DNA of 64,000 nt from Chryseobacterium endalhagicum (GTDB taxonomy: Bacteria > Bacteroidota > Bacteroidia > Flavobacteriales > Weeksellaceae): NCBI RefSeq assembly GCF_016745235.1, contig NZ_JAELVM010000001.1, positions 447,856 through 511,855 of the forward strand, given 5' to 3'. The notes under the pieces were generated by a model that did not search any database, was not told the DNA's origin, and saw only the letters and a list, made by a program, of their open reading frames with translations. How positions within the stretch are numbered: the stretch's first letter is position 1; the number at the start of each line of letters is the position of its first letter. This document shows positions 22,906 to 32,114 of this stretch, in pieces. A program made the position numbers and the translations under genes.

Positions 22906-23817
22906 ATGAAAAATTTAATTTCTGTTGTAGGACCCACTGGAATAGGCAAAACGAGACTGGCCATTGATCTGGCGAATTATTTCGGGACGGAAATTGTTTC
23001 GTGCGATTCCCGTCAGTTTTTTAAAGAAATGAAAATAGGTACCGCATCGCCTTCGGAAGAAGAGCTGGCAGAGGCTCCCCATCATTTTATCGGAAATCTT
23101 TCCGTTCAGGAATATTATTCCATAGGGCAGTATGAGGAAGATGCACTGAAAAAACTCAACGAACTTTTTATGAATCACAACACCGTTATTTTAGTCGGTG
23201 GAAGTATGATGTACGAAAAGGCGGTTATTGAAGGGCTGAATGATCTGCCTGAGGCCGATGAAGCCAATCAGAAAAAACTTCAGGATATTTTTGATAAAGA
23301 AGGCATAGAAAAGCTCCAGGACCTCTTAAAGGAACTTGATCCCGAGTATTTTGAAGTGGTGGATTTCCACAATCACAGAAGACTTTTACGCGCTATTGAT
23401 GTAATCTGGCAGACGAATAAAAAATATTCCGAACAGATCGCCGTTTCGCAGGATTCCCGAGATTTCAATGTGATCCGGATAGGAATTGAAGCACCGAGAG
23501 AAGAGCTGTATGACCGGATCAACAGAAGGGTAGATATCATGATGGATAAAGGATTGCTCGCGGAAGCGGAAAGTCTGGAAAAATTCAAAGATCTTACTGC
23601 ACTGAAAACCGTGGGCTATTCAGAGCTTTTCAAATATTTTGAGGGAGAATGGGACCTGGATTTTGCGGTTTCTGAGATCAAGAAAAACAGCCGGAGATAT
23701 GCAAAACGCCAGCTGACGTGGTACCGAAAAGCGGATGACATTCATTATCTGCCATTAGGCTATTCACAGGAAGATTTTGACCATTTAATTGAATTTATTT
23801 CCATTTCGAATCAATAG
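22906..23817 (+). CDS. miaA: tRNA dimethylallyltransferase
   Basis: 303 aa. Transfers dimethylallyl from DMAPP to A37 of tRNAs that read UNN codons. Motifs: NLISVVGPTGIGKTRLAIDL (P-loop), EIVSCDSRQFFKEMKIGTA, VGGSMMYEKAVIEGLNDLP, and C-terminal KNSRRYAKRQLTWYRK. An in-frame ATG at 22828 would add 26 residues not found in the family; the ATG at 22906 puts the P-loop at its usual place and gives the family's length. Confidence 0.95.
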   Translation: MKNLISVVGPTGIGKTRLAIDLANYFGTEIVSCDSRQFFKEMKIGTASPSEEELAEAPHHFIGNLSVQEYYSIGQYEEDALKKLNELFMNHNTVILVGGSMMYEKAVIEGLNDLPEADEANQKKLQDIFDKEGIEKLQDLLKELDPEYFEVVDFHNHRRLLRAIDVIWQTNKKYSEQIAVSQDSRDFNVIRIGIEAPREELYDRINRRVDIMMDKGLLAEAESLEKFKDLTALKTVGYSELFKYFEGEWDLDFAVSEIKKNSRRYAKRQLTWYRKADDIHYLPLGYSQEDFDHLIEFISISNQ

Positions 23818-23908
23818 AAAATTCAATAAAAAGTTTTATCGTTTTTTTTTATTTAAATTGGTCTTGAAAATATGACAATTTCCAAAAACCATTTAAATCG
23901 ATTGAATT

Positions 23909-24526
23909 ATGAAAAAACTAATTATATCGGGTTTGATACCTCTGATGATCTTCACAAGCTGTGAAAGAGCTTCCAGCCAGGAGACTCAAAAGGAGAATAT
24001 CGTAAATAATGTTCAGAATACTGAAAACCCATTAGGCATTCCCCTTCCTTCAGAAATCAGCAGTACAGAAACGGTATGCATTCTGCTGCGTCATGCGGAA
24101 AAAGAAAATTCAGGAACAGATCCTGATCTTACCACTGCCGGTAAGCTGAGAGCGGACGAACTGAAACGTTTGCTGGGAAATGTTCATATAGATCATATTT
24201 ATACCACACCATACAACCGTACACGCCAGACAGCCATGCCGCTGGCAGAGAGTAAAGGAATTGTTGTTAAAGAATATACGCCGGCTGCTACTCTTGCTGC
24301 AACCCAATTATTTATTAGCAATATTCTTGCACAAAACCAGGGAAAAGTTGTTGTTATCGTCGGTCATTCCAATACAGTTCCTGAAATGGTAAAAGTATTG
24401 AGTAATAATGCATTGAATGTGACAATCAGTGAGACGCAGTTTGACAATATATTTATTACAAAAAACTCTGCAGCCGCGGGATCAGTGTTTGCTGTCCAGA
24501 AAAAGTTTGGACAAAGTACGCCGTAA
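23909..24526 (+). CDS. Histidine phosphatase superfamily lipoprotein (SixA/PGM-like)
   Basis: 205 aa. Signal peptide with lipobox MIFTSCERAS, so exported and lipidated, followed by the branch-1 histidine phosphatase fold: ILLRHAEKEN with the catalytic RHxE, then LTTAGKLRADEL, IYTTPYNRTRQTAMPLAE, and the second catalytic His in VVIVGHSNTVPEM. Most such enzymes are cytoplasmic; an extracytoplasmic copy probably acts on phosphate esters in the periplasm. Substrate unknown. Stands alone on the plus strand, converging on the efflux operon. Confidence 0.85.
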   Translation: MKKLIISGLIPLMIFTSCERASSQETQKENIVNNVQNTENPLGIPLPSEISSTETVCILLRHAEKENSGTDPDLTTAGKLRADELKRLLGNVHIDHIYTTPYNRTRQTAMPLAESKGIVVKEYTPAATLAATQLFISNILAQNQGKVVVIVGHSNTVPEMVKVLSNNALNVTISETQFDNIFITKNSAAAGSVFAVQKKFGQSTP

Positions 24527-24540
24527 ATCTGAGCTCTATT

Positions 24541-24571
24541 AAAAAATGCGGTCCCTGAATCAGAGACCGCA
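24541..24571 (-). terminator. Terminator of the RND efflux operon
   Basis: TGCGGTC (24547-24553) pairs with GACCGCA (24565-24571), with a T-run on the minus strand, 25 bp beyond the stop of the outer-membrane factor gene. It may also serve the convergent phosphatase gene. Confidence 0.75.
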
Positions 24572-24595
24572 CTAAAAACAATATAATTAAATTTA

Positions 24596-26008
24596 CTACT
24601 TCCAACCGCCGCCAAGCGCTCTGTAAAGATCTACAATGCTGCTCAGTCTCTGTCTTTTTACGGAAGCAAGATTCAGTTCAGCCTGCAGGGAATTTCCCTG
24701 AGCTGTAATCACTTCCAGATAATTGGCCATACCGCCTTTGTAAAGCATTTCGGCACTTTTTATTCCGTTTTTCAAGGTGGTTACCTGTTCTGCTGCTTTT
24801 TGTTCCTGAACTTTTAAGCTTTCATTGGAAACCATGGCATCAGAAACTTCACCTACTGCATTTAATACGGACTGACGGAAAGCCAGAACGTTTTTCTCTC
24901 TTTGGATTTTAGCCACATTCAGATCTGTTTTCAACTGTCTTTTCTGGAAAATAGGCTGGGTAATTCCTCCCAGTACAGATCCGAACAGGGACGCAGGAAT
25001 CTGAAACCAGTTATCAAATTTGAAAGAATTCACACCACCGTTAGCTGTAATTTTCAAGGCAGGATACATATTAGCCTGAGCAATTCCCACCATTGAATTG
25101 GATTCTAACAGAACAAGTTCCTGCTGACGGACATCCGGACGACGGCTTACCATCGCTGCGGGAAGTCCTGCGGAAATATTCTGCGGAAGGGATGTATCAG
25201 ACATTTCAATCGTTCTGTTAACTTTATTTGGATTTTCACCTACAAGAATACTTAAAGCATTTTCCTGGATGGCAATATTTTGCTCCAGCTGAGTGATCAG
25301 AAGTTCTGTAGACTGCTTCTGAGCGGTAGCCTGCTGAACTCCCAAAGAAGTGGTATCACCGCTTTGCCACATTTTTTCAGTGATGGAAAGGGTATTGGTG
25401 CTTAATTCAAGATTAGATTTGGCGATCTGGATCTGTTTGTCAAGCATCAGTAAATTATAGTATCCCTGAGCAATCGCAGCTACAACCTGTGTCTGTACTG
25501 CTTTTGTCGCTTCATAAGTCTGCAGATACTGCATTCTTGAAACTTCCTGCTGGTTTTTAATTTTCCCCCAGATATCCGCTTCCCATGTAAGGTTGAAGGC
25601 AGCATTATAATCTTCAACGTGGCTCTGGCCTAAAAATGAATTTAAGCTTTTCCCGTTCATACTGTTTTCAGAAGGTTTTGAAATCTGCGCAGAAACAGCG
25701 AAACCTACGTCAGGATATTGAAGAAATTTAGCCTGTTTCAGTTTCTCCTGAGAAGAAGCTACCTGTTTTAAAGCAATCTGAAGATCATAGTTATTTTTAA
25801 TTCCTTTTTCAATCAGTCCCTGTAGAATAGGATCGCTGAAAAACTGTTTCCACTCCAGATTGGCGATGCTTGCTGTATCAGCAGTAGCGGTATACTGGAA
25901 CTTTTCCGGAAGCTGCAGGTCCGGCTCCGTGTATGCCAGTTTGGACACGCACGAAACCGAGGCCACAGCCAATATAAAAGTTAGAAAAATATTCTTTATT
26001 CTTTTCAT
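24596..26008 (-). CDS. RND efflux outer-membrane lipoprotein (TolC/OprM, NodT type)
   Basis: 470 aa. Signal peptide with lipobox ASVSC, then two OEP domains typical of TolC-type channels: LEWKQFFSDPILQGLIEKGI, NYDLQIALKQVASSQEKLKQ, AAFNLTWEADIWGKIK, and the second repeat with RRPDVRQQELVLLESNSMVG and the terminal RLSSIVDLYRALGGGWK. Forms the outer-membrane exit duct of a tripartite pump. The ATG at 26008 gives the lipoprotein signal; a frame extending to 26065 adds no signal. Last gene of the efflux operon, 276 bp after the permease. Confidence 0.93.
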   Translation of the reverse strand: MKRIKNIFLTFILAVASVSCVSKLAYTEPDLQLPEKFQYTATADTASIANLEWKQFFSDPILQGLIEKGIKNNYDLQIALKQVASSQEKLKQAKFLQYPDVGFAVSAQISKPSENSMNGKSLNSFLGQSHVEDYNAAFNLTWEADIWGKIKNQQEVSRMQYLQTYEATKAVQTQVVAAIAQGYYNLLMLDKQIQIAKSNLELSTNTLSITEKMWQSGDTTSLGVQQATAQKQSTELLITQLEQNIAIQENALSILVGENPNKVNRTIEMSDTSLPQNISAGLPAAMVSRRPDVRQQELVLLESNSMVGIAQANMYPALKITANGGVNSFKFDNWFQIPASLFGSVLGGITQPIFQKRQLKTDLNVAKIQREKNVLAFRQSVLNAVGEVSDAMVSNESLKVQEQKAAEQVTTLKNGIKSAEMLYKGGMANYLEVITAQGNSLQAELNLASVKRQRLSSIVDLYRALGGGWK

Positions 26009-26099
26009 AATTTTTTTGAATAAATTTTTAATTGAGTACAAAAACTTTGAGAAGTTGCTATACAAAGTGTCTTTAGTAGGAGAGTGCTTTGCTTTATTT

Positions 26100-26265
26100 T
26101 AATTTGACCACAGATTTTCACAGATTCTATGTATATTATTCTGCATAAAAATCTCTGATTTTTTTTTAACTTATGTGAACTTCTATTTATTCCAATAGAA
26201 AACTTCAAATAGCTTAAGTGTTAAAAACTTTTGTGACTTTTGTGGTTCAAAATATTCTCAAAGTT
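26100..26265. repeat. Intergenic repeat, degenerate copy (CACAGATTTTCACAGATT / TTTTGTGGTT family)
   Basis: Contains ACCACAGATTTTCACAGATT at the left end and CTTTTGTGACTTTTGTGGTT at the right, the same modules seen at 29510-29570 and in two copies at 42.1-42.6 kb. It lies inside the efflux operon between the permease and channel genes. No ORF. Confidence 0.6.
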
Positions 26266-26284
26266 TTGTACATCATTTTATTTA

Positions 26285-29200
26285 TTAATGAGCGGCTGTT
26301 AAAAGTTCCTCCTGTTGTTTTTTCAGAAGTCTTCTCTTTTTTCTGCTCGGCATTTTTTCATGCAGATACTGGAAGATCACATACATAACCGGAATAATGA
26401 AAATCCCGAATACTACTCCTGTAAACATCCCTCCTACAGTACTGATCCCGATAGAGTGGTTCCCTTTTGCCGCTGCACCCTGCGTCCAAACCAATGGAAG
26501 CATACCGATGATGAAGGCAAATGAGGTCATCAGGATAGGTCTCAGACGCAGTCTTGAAGCCTGAAGCGCAGATTCAATCAATGTTTTTCCGGCTTTTCTT
26601 CTCTGAACGGCAAACTCTACAATCAGAATCGCATTCTTCGCGAGGAGGCCTACAAGCATAATCAAACCTACCTGAACGTAAATATTATTGTCAATTCCGG
26701 CTAATCCCGTGAAAGCAAATACCCCGAAAATCCCTGTAGGAACTGTAAGAATAACAGCGAACGGAAGAATATAGCTTTCATACTGTGCTGCCAGAAGGAA
26801 ATACACAAATAATATACTTAAAAGGAAAACAAAGGCAGTCTGGCCGCCGGTTTTGATCTCTTCACGGGTAATCCCGGTCCATTCATATCCGAAACCTCTT
26901 GGAAGCGATTTCGCTGCTACTTCCTCCACTGCTTTAATGGCATCTCCGGTACTGTAACCAGGTTTTGGAGTTCCGTTAATGGTAACGGCCGTGAACAGGT
27001 TATTTCTCGTTACGGTTTCAGGTCCGAAAGTCCTTTTCAAAGTCACTAAAGTCTTTACAGGAACCATTTCGCCTGCATTATTTTTAACATAAATTCCTTC
27101 CAGTGAATTGGCATCCGTACGGTAAGGAATATCTGCCTGAGCCATTACCCTGTAGTACTTTCCAAATCTGTTGAAATCTGAAACGAAGCTGCTTCCGTAA
27201 TAAATCTGCATGGTCTGCATCAGTTCTGTCACCGAAACGCCCAGCTGATTGGCTTTATCCGTATCTACATCAATGGTATACTGTGGATTTCCTGCTGCAT
27301 ATGTGGTAAATGCAAAGGCAATTTCCGGACGTTTCATCAGTTCCCCGATGAAGGCCTGAGTAGTTGTTCCCAGTTTCTCAAAAGAGCCGTTGGTTTTATC
27401 CTGAAGCATGAATTCAAAACCGGAAACGTTACCAAAACCTTGTACGGTAGGGAAGTTGAAGAAGAATGCATTGGCATCTTTTACCTGGGCAACCTTTCCT
27501 GTCAGCGTGGCTGCAATCTGGTCCGGATCCTTCATATCGCCGCGGTCTTTATAATCTTTAAGTTTAATAAAACCTGCAGAATAAGGAGAAGCGTTGGCAT
27601 TACTGATGAAGTTCATTCCATCCGCTACCCAAAGGTGGTTCATGGCTTTTTCACTTTTTACAATCTTATCGATCTGCTGTGTAGCTCTGTTCGTTCTTTC
27701 AAGGGAACTTCCCGGAGGCGTATTCACTGCATACAGAACAAATCCCTGGTCTTCCGTTGGAATAAATCCTGTAGGAGCTTTTTTAATTAAGAAAACACTT
27801 GCGGCAATGATGAGTGCTAAACCTCCTACGGCAACCCATTTGTTTTTAATTAAAAATTTAAGACTGTAGATATATTTTCTCGTCATATTATTAAAGGCCA
27901 CATTGAACGCATTGAAAAACTTCGCTCCAAAACCTTTTTTCTGACTGTGTTCTCCATGTTCTCCCTGAGGATCATTCAGGAATAAGGCACATAATGCAGG
28001 ACTCAATGTCAATGCGTTTACGGCTGAGATCATAATGGCAATCACCAATGTGAAGGCAAACTGTCTGTAGAAAACGCCAGCAGGTCCCTGCATGAAACCA
28101 ACCGGAATAAATACCGCACACATCACCAGAGTGATGGAAATAATGGCCCCGGAGATCTCACTCATGGAATTTGTGGTAGCCTGTTCTACCGGCATTCCGG
28201 TATGCTCCATCTTGGAATGGACGGCTTCCACCACAACGATGGCGTCATCCACTACAATACCAATGGCGAGCACCAATGCGAACAGCGTCAACATGTTGAT
28301 GCTGAAACCAAACAGCTGCAGGAAGAAGAAGGTACCGATAATGGCCACCGGAACCGCAATCGCAGGAATTAATGTAGATCTGAAATCCTGAAGGAAAATA
28401 TACACTACAATAAATACAAGGATAAATGCAATGACCAAAGTTTCAACAACCTGATGAATAGACGCATCCAGGAAATCCTTGGAATTGTACATGATGATTG
28501 GTTTCACCCCTTTCGGAAGGGTAGTGGAAAACTGATCCACCTGCTTTTCAATCTCAGTAAGAATGTCGTTGGCATTGGAACCGGCAGTCTGCAGAATAGC
28601 GAACCCGGCTACAGGTTTTCCGTCAACCCTGTTGGCTGCTGTATAGGTATAGGAACCGAATTCTACTCTTGCTACATCTTTTAATCTCAGGAATGAACCG
28701 TCATTATTAGCTTTGATGGCAATATTTTCGTAGTCTCCGTTTTGGTTTAATTTACCTTTATACTTTAAAATATATTCGTAAGTTTCCTTACTTCCCTGTC
28801 CCAAACGTCCCGGGGCAGCTTCTAAGTTATGGTCTTTGATGGCTGCCATCACTTCCTGTGGAGAAAGATTATTGGCTGCCAGACGGTCCGGCTTCAGCCA
28901 GATTCTCATGGAATAATCCATAGTTCCGAAAACCTGAGCCTGAGCAACCCCCGGAATACGCTGTATCTGCGGGATGATGTTTATTTTAAGGTAGTTTTGC
29001 AGGAAAAGCTCGTCATATTGTTTAGGGTCGTCACTGGACAATCCCATGAACATGATCATACTGTTCTGTACTTTCTGTGTGGAGATCCCGGCCTGAACTA
29101 CCTCCTGAGGAAGCTGGCTCATGGCTTTGGATACACGGTTCTGAACGTTTACAGCAGCATTATCCGGATCTGACCCCTGCTTGAAGAATACACTCAGGGT

Positions 29201-29464
29201 CATAGTACCGTCGTTACTTGAGTTGGAGGTCATGTACGTCATGTTCTCAACCCCGTTTACAGCCTCTTCAATAGGCGTTGCTACTGATCTTGCTACCACT
29301 TCTGCGTTCGCTCCCGGATAAAAGGCCGTTACCTGAACACTTGGCGGTGCAATGTCCGGGAACAGCGTAATCGGCAGGTTGAAAACCGACAGGGCGCCCA
29401 GCAATAGCAGTATGATGGAGATGACCGTTGAAAGTACCGGTCTTTCTATAAATTGTTTTAACAT
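26285..29464 (-). CDS. RND efflux permease (AcrB/HAE1 family)
   Basis: 1059 aa, the full length of the family. Proton-driven inner-membrane pump that captures hydrophobic or amphiphilic compounds. Starts FIERPVLSTVISIILLLLGA; twelve membrane helices in two halves; the proton-relay Asp pair is in GIVVDDAIVVVEAVH of TM4, and the C-terminal half has KNAILIVEFAVQRRKAGK. Two large periplasmic loops (PGANAEVVARSVATPIEEAV, TPPGSSLERTNRATQQIDKI). No substrate can be assigned. Middle gene of the operon adaptor-permease-channel. Confidence 0.96.
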   Translation of the reverse strand: MLKQFIERPVLSTVISIILLLLGALSVFNLPITLFPDIAPPSVQVTAFYPGANAEVVARSVATPIEEAVNGVENMTYMTSNSSNDGTMTLSVFFKQGSDPDNAAVNVQNRVSKAMSQLPQEVVQAGISTQKVQNSMIMFMGLSSDDPKQYDELFLQNYLKINIIPQIQRIPGVAQAQVFGTMDYSMRIWLKPDRLAANNLSPQEVMAAIKDHNLEAAPGRLGQGSKETYEYILKYKGKLNQNGDYENIAIKANNDGSFLRLKDVARVEFGSYTYTAANRVDGKPVAGFAILQTAGSNANDILTEIEKQVDQFSTTLPKGVKPIIMYNSKDFLDASIHQVVETLVIAFILVFIVVYIFLQDFRSTLIPAIAVPVAIIGTFFFLQLFGFSINMLTLFALVLAIGIVVDDAIVVVEAVHSKMEHTGMPVEQATTNSMSEISGAIISITLVMCAVFIPVGFMQGPAGVFYRQFAFTLVIAIMISAVNALTLSPALCALFLNDPQGEHGEHSQKKGFGAKFFNAFNVAFNNMTRKYIYSLKFLIKNKWVAVGGLALIIAASVFLIKKAPTGFIPTEDQGFVLYAVNTPPGSSLERTNRATQQIDKIVKSEKAMNHLWVADGMNFISNANASPYSAGFIKLKDYKDRGDMKDPDQIAATLTGKVAQVKDANAFFFNFPTVQGFGNVSGFEFMLQDKTNGSFEKLGTTTQAFIGELMKRPEIAFAFTTYAAGNPQYTIDVDTDKANQLGVSVTELMQTMQIYYGSSFVSDFNRFGKYYRVMAQADIPYRTDANSLEGIYVKNNAGEMVPVKTLVTLKRTFGPETVTRNNLFTAVTINGTPKPGYSTGDAIKAVEEVAAKSLPRGFGYEWTGITREEIKTGGQTAFVFLLSILFVYFLLAAQYESYILPFAVILTVPTGIFGVFAFTGLAGIDNNIYVQVGLIMLVGLLAKNAILIVEFAVQRRKAGKTLIESALQASRLRLRPILMTSFAFIIGMLPLVWTQGAAAKGNHSIGISTVGGMFTGVVFGIFIIPVMYVIFQYLHEKMPSRKKRRLLKKQQEELLTAAH

Positions 29465-29509
29465 AAGAAGTTTATTTTTTTATAGGCTTAAAACTGTATC
29501 AATTTGATT

Positions 29510-29570
29510 TCCACTTAAATAACCAAAGTTTTTAAACGCTTTTATGACTTTTGTGGTTAAAATTGATAAG
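29510..29570. repeat. Short fragment of the TTTTGTGGTT intergenic repeat
   Basis: CTTTTATGACTTTTGTGGTT and nearby AAGTTTTTAAACG match modules of the repeats at 26100 and 42100-42615. Located between permease and adaptor. Confidence 0.45.
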
Positions 29571-29608
29571 CTTAAACCGTTCTTATAAATAGTTCGTATT
29601 CAGAGTCC

Positions 29609-30769
29609 TTACAAAGGCTTGGCTCTCAGCAGGCTGTCAGACGAAATGGCTTTCGGCTTGATAGAAGCACCATCCTTCAGACTCCCGATTCCGGTGTATA
29701 CGATTTTCTCTCCGGGAGCAATCCCTTCTGAAATAAAGTAATAGCTTTCCGTTTTTCCTGAGATTTTAACCGGTTTGCTGGTTACTTTGTTGTCCTTTCC
29801 TAATGTGTACACATAGGTTTTATCCTGAATTTCGAATGTAGATTCCTGTGGAATGACAACGGCATTGGAAAGCATCTGAGGCATACGCACTCTTCCCGTG
29901 TTTCCGGTTCTTAAAGCACCCTGTGCATTAGGGAAAACAGCACGTACACTGATGGCTCCCGTTGTTTTATCAAACTGGCCGTCTACAATGCTCATCTTTC
30001 CTTTTTCAGGATAAGTGCTGTTGTCTGCGATCACAAGATCTACCATCGGCATATTTTTCAGCTTTTCATCTAAAGTAGCTCCCGGATATTTCTTCTGAAA
30101 CGCAATAAAATCCAGTTCGCTTAAAGAGAAATACGCATAAATCTCGCTGATGTCCGATAATAAGGTCAATGGATTAACATCTGTTCTTGAAATCAGGCTT
30201 CCTTTTTTGTAAGGAATTCTGCCGATGTATCCGCTTACCGGCGCTGTAATGGTGGTGAATCCTACGTTGATTCTTGCATTTCCAACGGAAGCTTTGGCTT
30301 GTGATGAAGCAGCAACGGCAGCAGCATAATTGGCTTTGGCTGTTTTAAGCTGTACATCAGAAACCACTTTCGCGGCTACCAGTGGCTGAAGTCTGTCTAC
30401 TTCCACTCTGGCTTTTTCAATATTGGCATTGGCAGCCTGAAGATTGGCCTGCGCCATATTCACCTGCTCGCCATACGCTCTTGAATCTATTTTAAATAAT
30501 GGCTGTCCGGCTCTTACGTAAGAACCTTCTTCCACATAGATCCTGTCCAGGTATCCGTCTACCTGAGATCTGATCTCTACATTGTTTTTACCTTCCAGTG
30601 CGGTAGGGAATTCCTGATATGTTGTCGCTGGAGATGTGATCACGGTGTAAACCGGAAGTTCCGGAGCAGGCGGTGCTGCATTGGAACCTTCTGCTGCTTG
30701 GGTACAGTTCTGCAAAAGGATAATACTTGATATAAGTACAATAAACCTTATTTTTCCAGGTATTTTCAT
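29609..30769 (-). CDS. RND efflux periplasmic adaptor subunit (AcrA/MFP)
   Basis: 386 aa lipoprotein (lipobox LLQNC). Membrane-fusion protein linking the permease to the outer-membrane channel. The domains are visible in order: lipoyl-like (GKNNVEIRSQVDGYLDRIYV, GQPLFKIDSRAY), an alpha-hairpin rich in Ala/Lys/Glu (QANLQAANANIEKARVEVDR), the returning lipoyl half (ITAPVSGYIGRIPYKKGSLI), then beta-barrel and membrane-proximal domains. First gene of the operon. Three TAACAGTGTTA-type palindromes lie in the 360-bp gap before it, so it is very likely under control of the TetR protein. Confidence 0.94.
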   Translation of the reverse strand: MKIPGKIRFIVLISSIILLQNCTQAAEGSNAAPPAPELPVYTVITSPATTYQEFPTALEGKNNVEIRSQVDGYLDRIYVEEGSYVRAGQPLFKIDSRAYGEQVNMAQANLQAANANIEKARVEVDRLQPLVAAKVVSDVQLKTAKANYAAAVAASSQAKASVGNARINVGFTTITAPVSGYIGRIPYKKGSLISRTDVNPLTLLSDISEIYAYFSLSELDFIAFQKKYPGATLDEKLKNMPMVDLVIADNSTYPEKGKMSIVDGQFDKTTGAISVRAVFPNAQGALRTGNTGRVRMPQMLSNAVVIPQESTFEIQDKTYVYTLGKDNKVTSKPVKISGKTESYYFISEGIAPGEKIVYTGIGSLKDGASIKPKAISSDSLLRAKPL

Positions 30770-30843
30770 TGTTGGTTTAATTTTTTTAATGAAGTGTTAG
30801 ATTTAAGTAATAGTGTTCTTTTAATAAATTCCGTTATTTTTCC

Positions 30844-30854
30844 TAACAGTGTTA
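30844..30854. promoter_or_regulatory. Candidate TetR operator 1 (TAACAGTGTTA)
   Basis: Perfect 11-bp palindrome TAACAGTGTTA, 75 bp upstream of the adaptor gene. One of four such sites between 30.8 and 31.75 kb. Confidence 0.65.
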
Positions 30855-30982
30855 ATGAATAGTTCAAAAAAAATTTCAGAATTTTTAATAAAGGAGTCAG
30901 CGCGTCATTTTCATAATAGTTGCCTGTTTTTAATGTTGGTATGTTGATATAATGAGGTGTATTAATTATGTGTTAATTTATC

Positions 30983-30993
30983 TAACAGTGTTA
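30983..30993. promoter_or_regulatory. Candidate TetR operator 2 (TAACAGTGTTA)
   Basis: Identical to operator 1, 139 bp from it and 214 bp before the adaptor ATG. Confidence 0.65.
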
Positions 30994-31098
30994 AGTGAAA
31001 GGCTAGAGTTTTCCGGAAATTGATGGATTATGGCTTCCATGGCTTCTTTTTTTAGTTTTTAAATTGAATAATTACTTGATATCCGATGTTATTTTTCC

Positions 31099-31109
31099 TA
31101 ACGGTGTTA
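31099..31109. promoter_or_regulatory. Candidate TetR operator 3 (TAACGGTGTTA)
   Basis: One-base variant of the palindrome, 21 bp downstream of the end of the tetR gene. Confidence 0.55.
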
Positions 31110-31129
31110 ATTTTTGATTCAAAAAAAAT

Positions 31130-31726
31130 TTACAGAGACTTAACAAAAGCAGAAACCGTTTCGTCCAAAGTCGTTTTATTCATTGTAGAAGGAATATCTG
31201 TATTTCTCATCATCATAATAGAGATCAGCCCGTGTACCGCAGAAAATAAAGCGTGCGACATATGGCAGGCGTTGTCTGTATTGTTTCCGTTCTTCTTGAT
31301 AATGTTGTAGGTACACTCATAGATCAGGTCCTGGAATGAAGAAAACTCTTCTTTCATCTGGCCCTTACCGCTGCACTGCATTCCCAAACCAAACATCAGC
31401 TGATAGTATTCTTTATTCTTAAAAGCAAAATTCCAGTAAGCATCTACAATGGCCGTAAGCTGCTCTTCAGGTGTTTCAAATTGTCTCTGAGCTTTTAATA
31501 ATTCTATATGAAGACAGTGGAAACCATTGATGGAAATTTCATACAAAATGGCTTCTTTGTTTTCAAAATAATCATAAACCACAGGGGCACTGTACTCAAT
31601 AGCATCTGCTATCTTACGCATCGAAAGTGAAGCCCAGCCCTCTGTTTTAGCCAAACCGAAAGCCGCCTGCAAAATATTTGCACGGATGGATTCTTTTTCT
31701 CGTTGACGGCGTTCATGTAAGCCCAT
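31130..31726 (-). CDS. TetR/AcrR family transcriptional regulator
   Basis: 198 aa. N-terminal helix-turn-helix (RANILQAAFGLAKTEGWASL, SMRKIADAIEYSAPVVYDYF, ENKEAILYEI), typical of TetR, followed by an all-helical ligand domain. Transcribed in the same direction as, and just upstream of, the efflux operon. A perfect 13-bp palindrome CTAACAGTGTTAG lies 13 bp before its ATG and three related ones lie before the adaptor gene, so it probably represses both itself and the pump until an effector binds. The effector is unknown. Confidence 0.93.
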   Translation of the reverse strand: MGLHERRQREKESIRANILQAAFGLAKTEGWASLSMRKIADAIEYSAPVVYDYFENKEAILYEISINGFHCLHIELLKAQRQFETPEEQLTAIVDAYWNFAFKNKEYYQLMFGLGMQCSGKGQMKEEFSSFQDLIYECTYNIIKKNGNNTDNACHMSHALFSAVHGLISIMMMRNTDIPSTMNKTTLDETVSAFVKSL

Positions 31727-31738
31727 GATTTTTATTTA

Positions 31739-31751
31739 CTAACAGTGTTAG
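31739..31751. promoter_or_regulatory. Candidate TetR operator 4 (CTAACAGTGTTAG), autoregulatory
   Basis: Perfect 13-bp palindrome 13 bp upstream of the tetR start codon, the best-placed site for autorepression. The core is identical to operators 1 and 2. Confidence 0.7.
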
Positions 31752-32062
31752 CAAAACTACAAACTTTTTAAGATATCTTCCAAATAATATTTAATAATTA
31801 ACATAAGTTCGGGAGAAGCCATTTCATTTTTTATCGTGAAGAAAGGAAGTCAGAAGCTCGAAGAGGGAAGTTATTGAAGCCTAAAATATAAATACAGGGG
31901 TGTTTTATTGATTTTTTAAAACAGCTTCAATAAATGTAGGAGAAACTGTTAAGTACTTACCGTCCCATAGTAACTTCCATCCTCCATCTTCCGTCTTCCA
32001 TCTTAATTTCTTACTGTGAATCAGGTTAATTAACATTTAACGCAAGTTTATAAATTCCTGAA

Positions 32063-32093
32063 TTGGCTTATATTAAAAGAAACTTTATCTTTG
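32063..32093 (+). promoter_or_regulatory. Promoter of the thioredoxin/AhpC-like gene
   Basis: TTG (32063-32065), a 20-bp spacer and TATCTTTG (32086-32093). The -7 box covers an in-frame ATG at 32091, so translation must begin further down, at 32115. Confidence 0.8.
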
Positions 32094-32114
32094 CGGATAA
32101 AGAAAATAAAGGAT

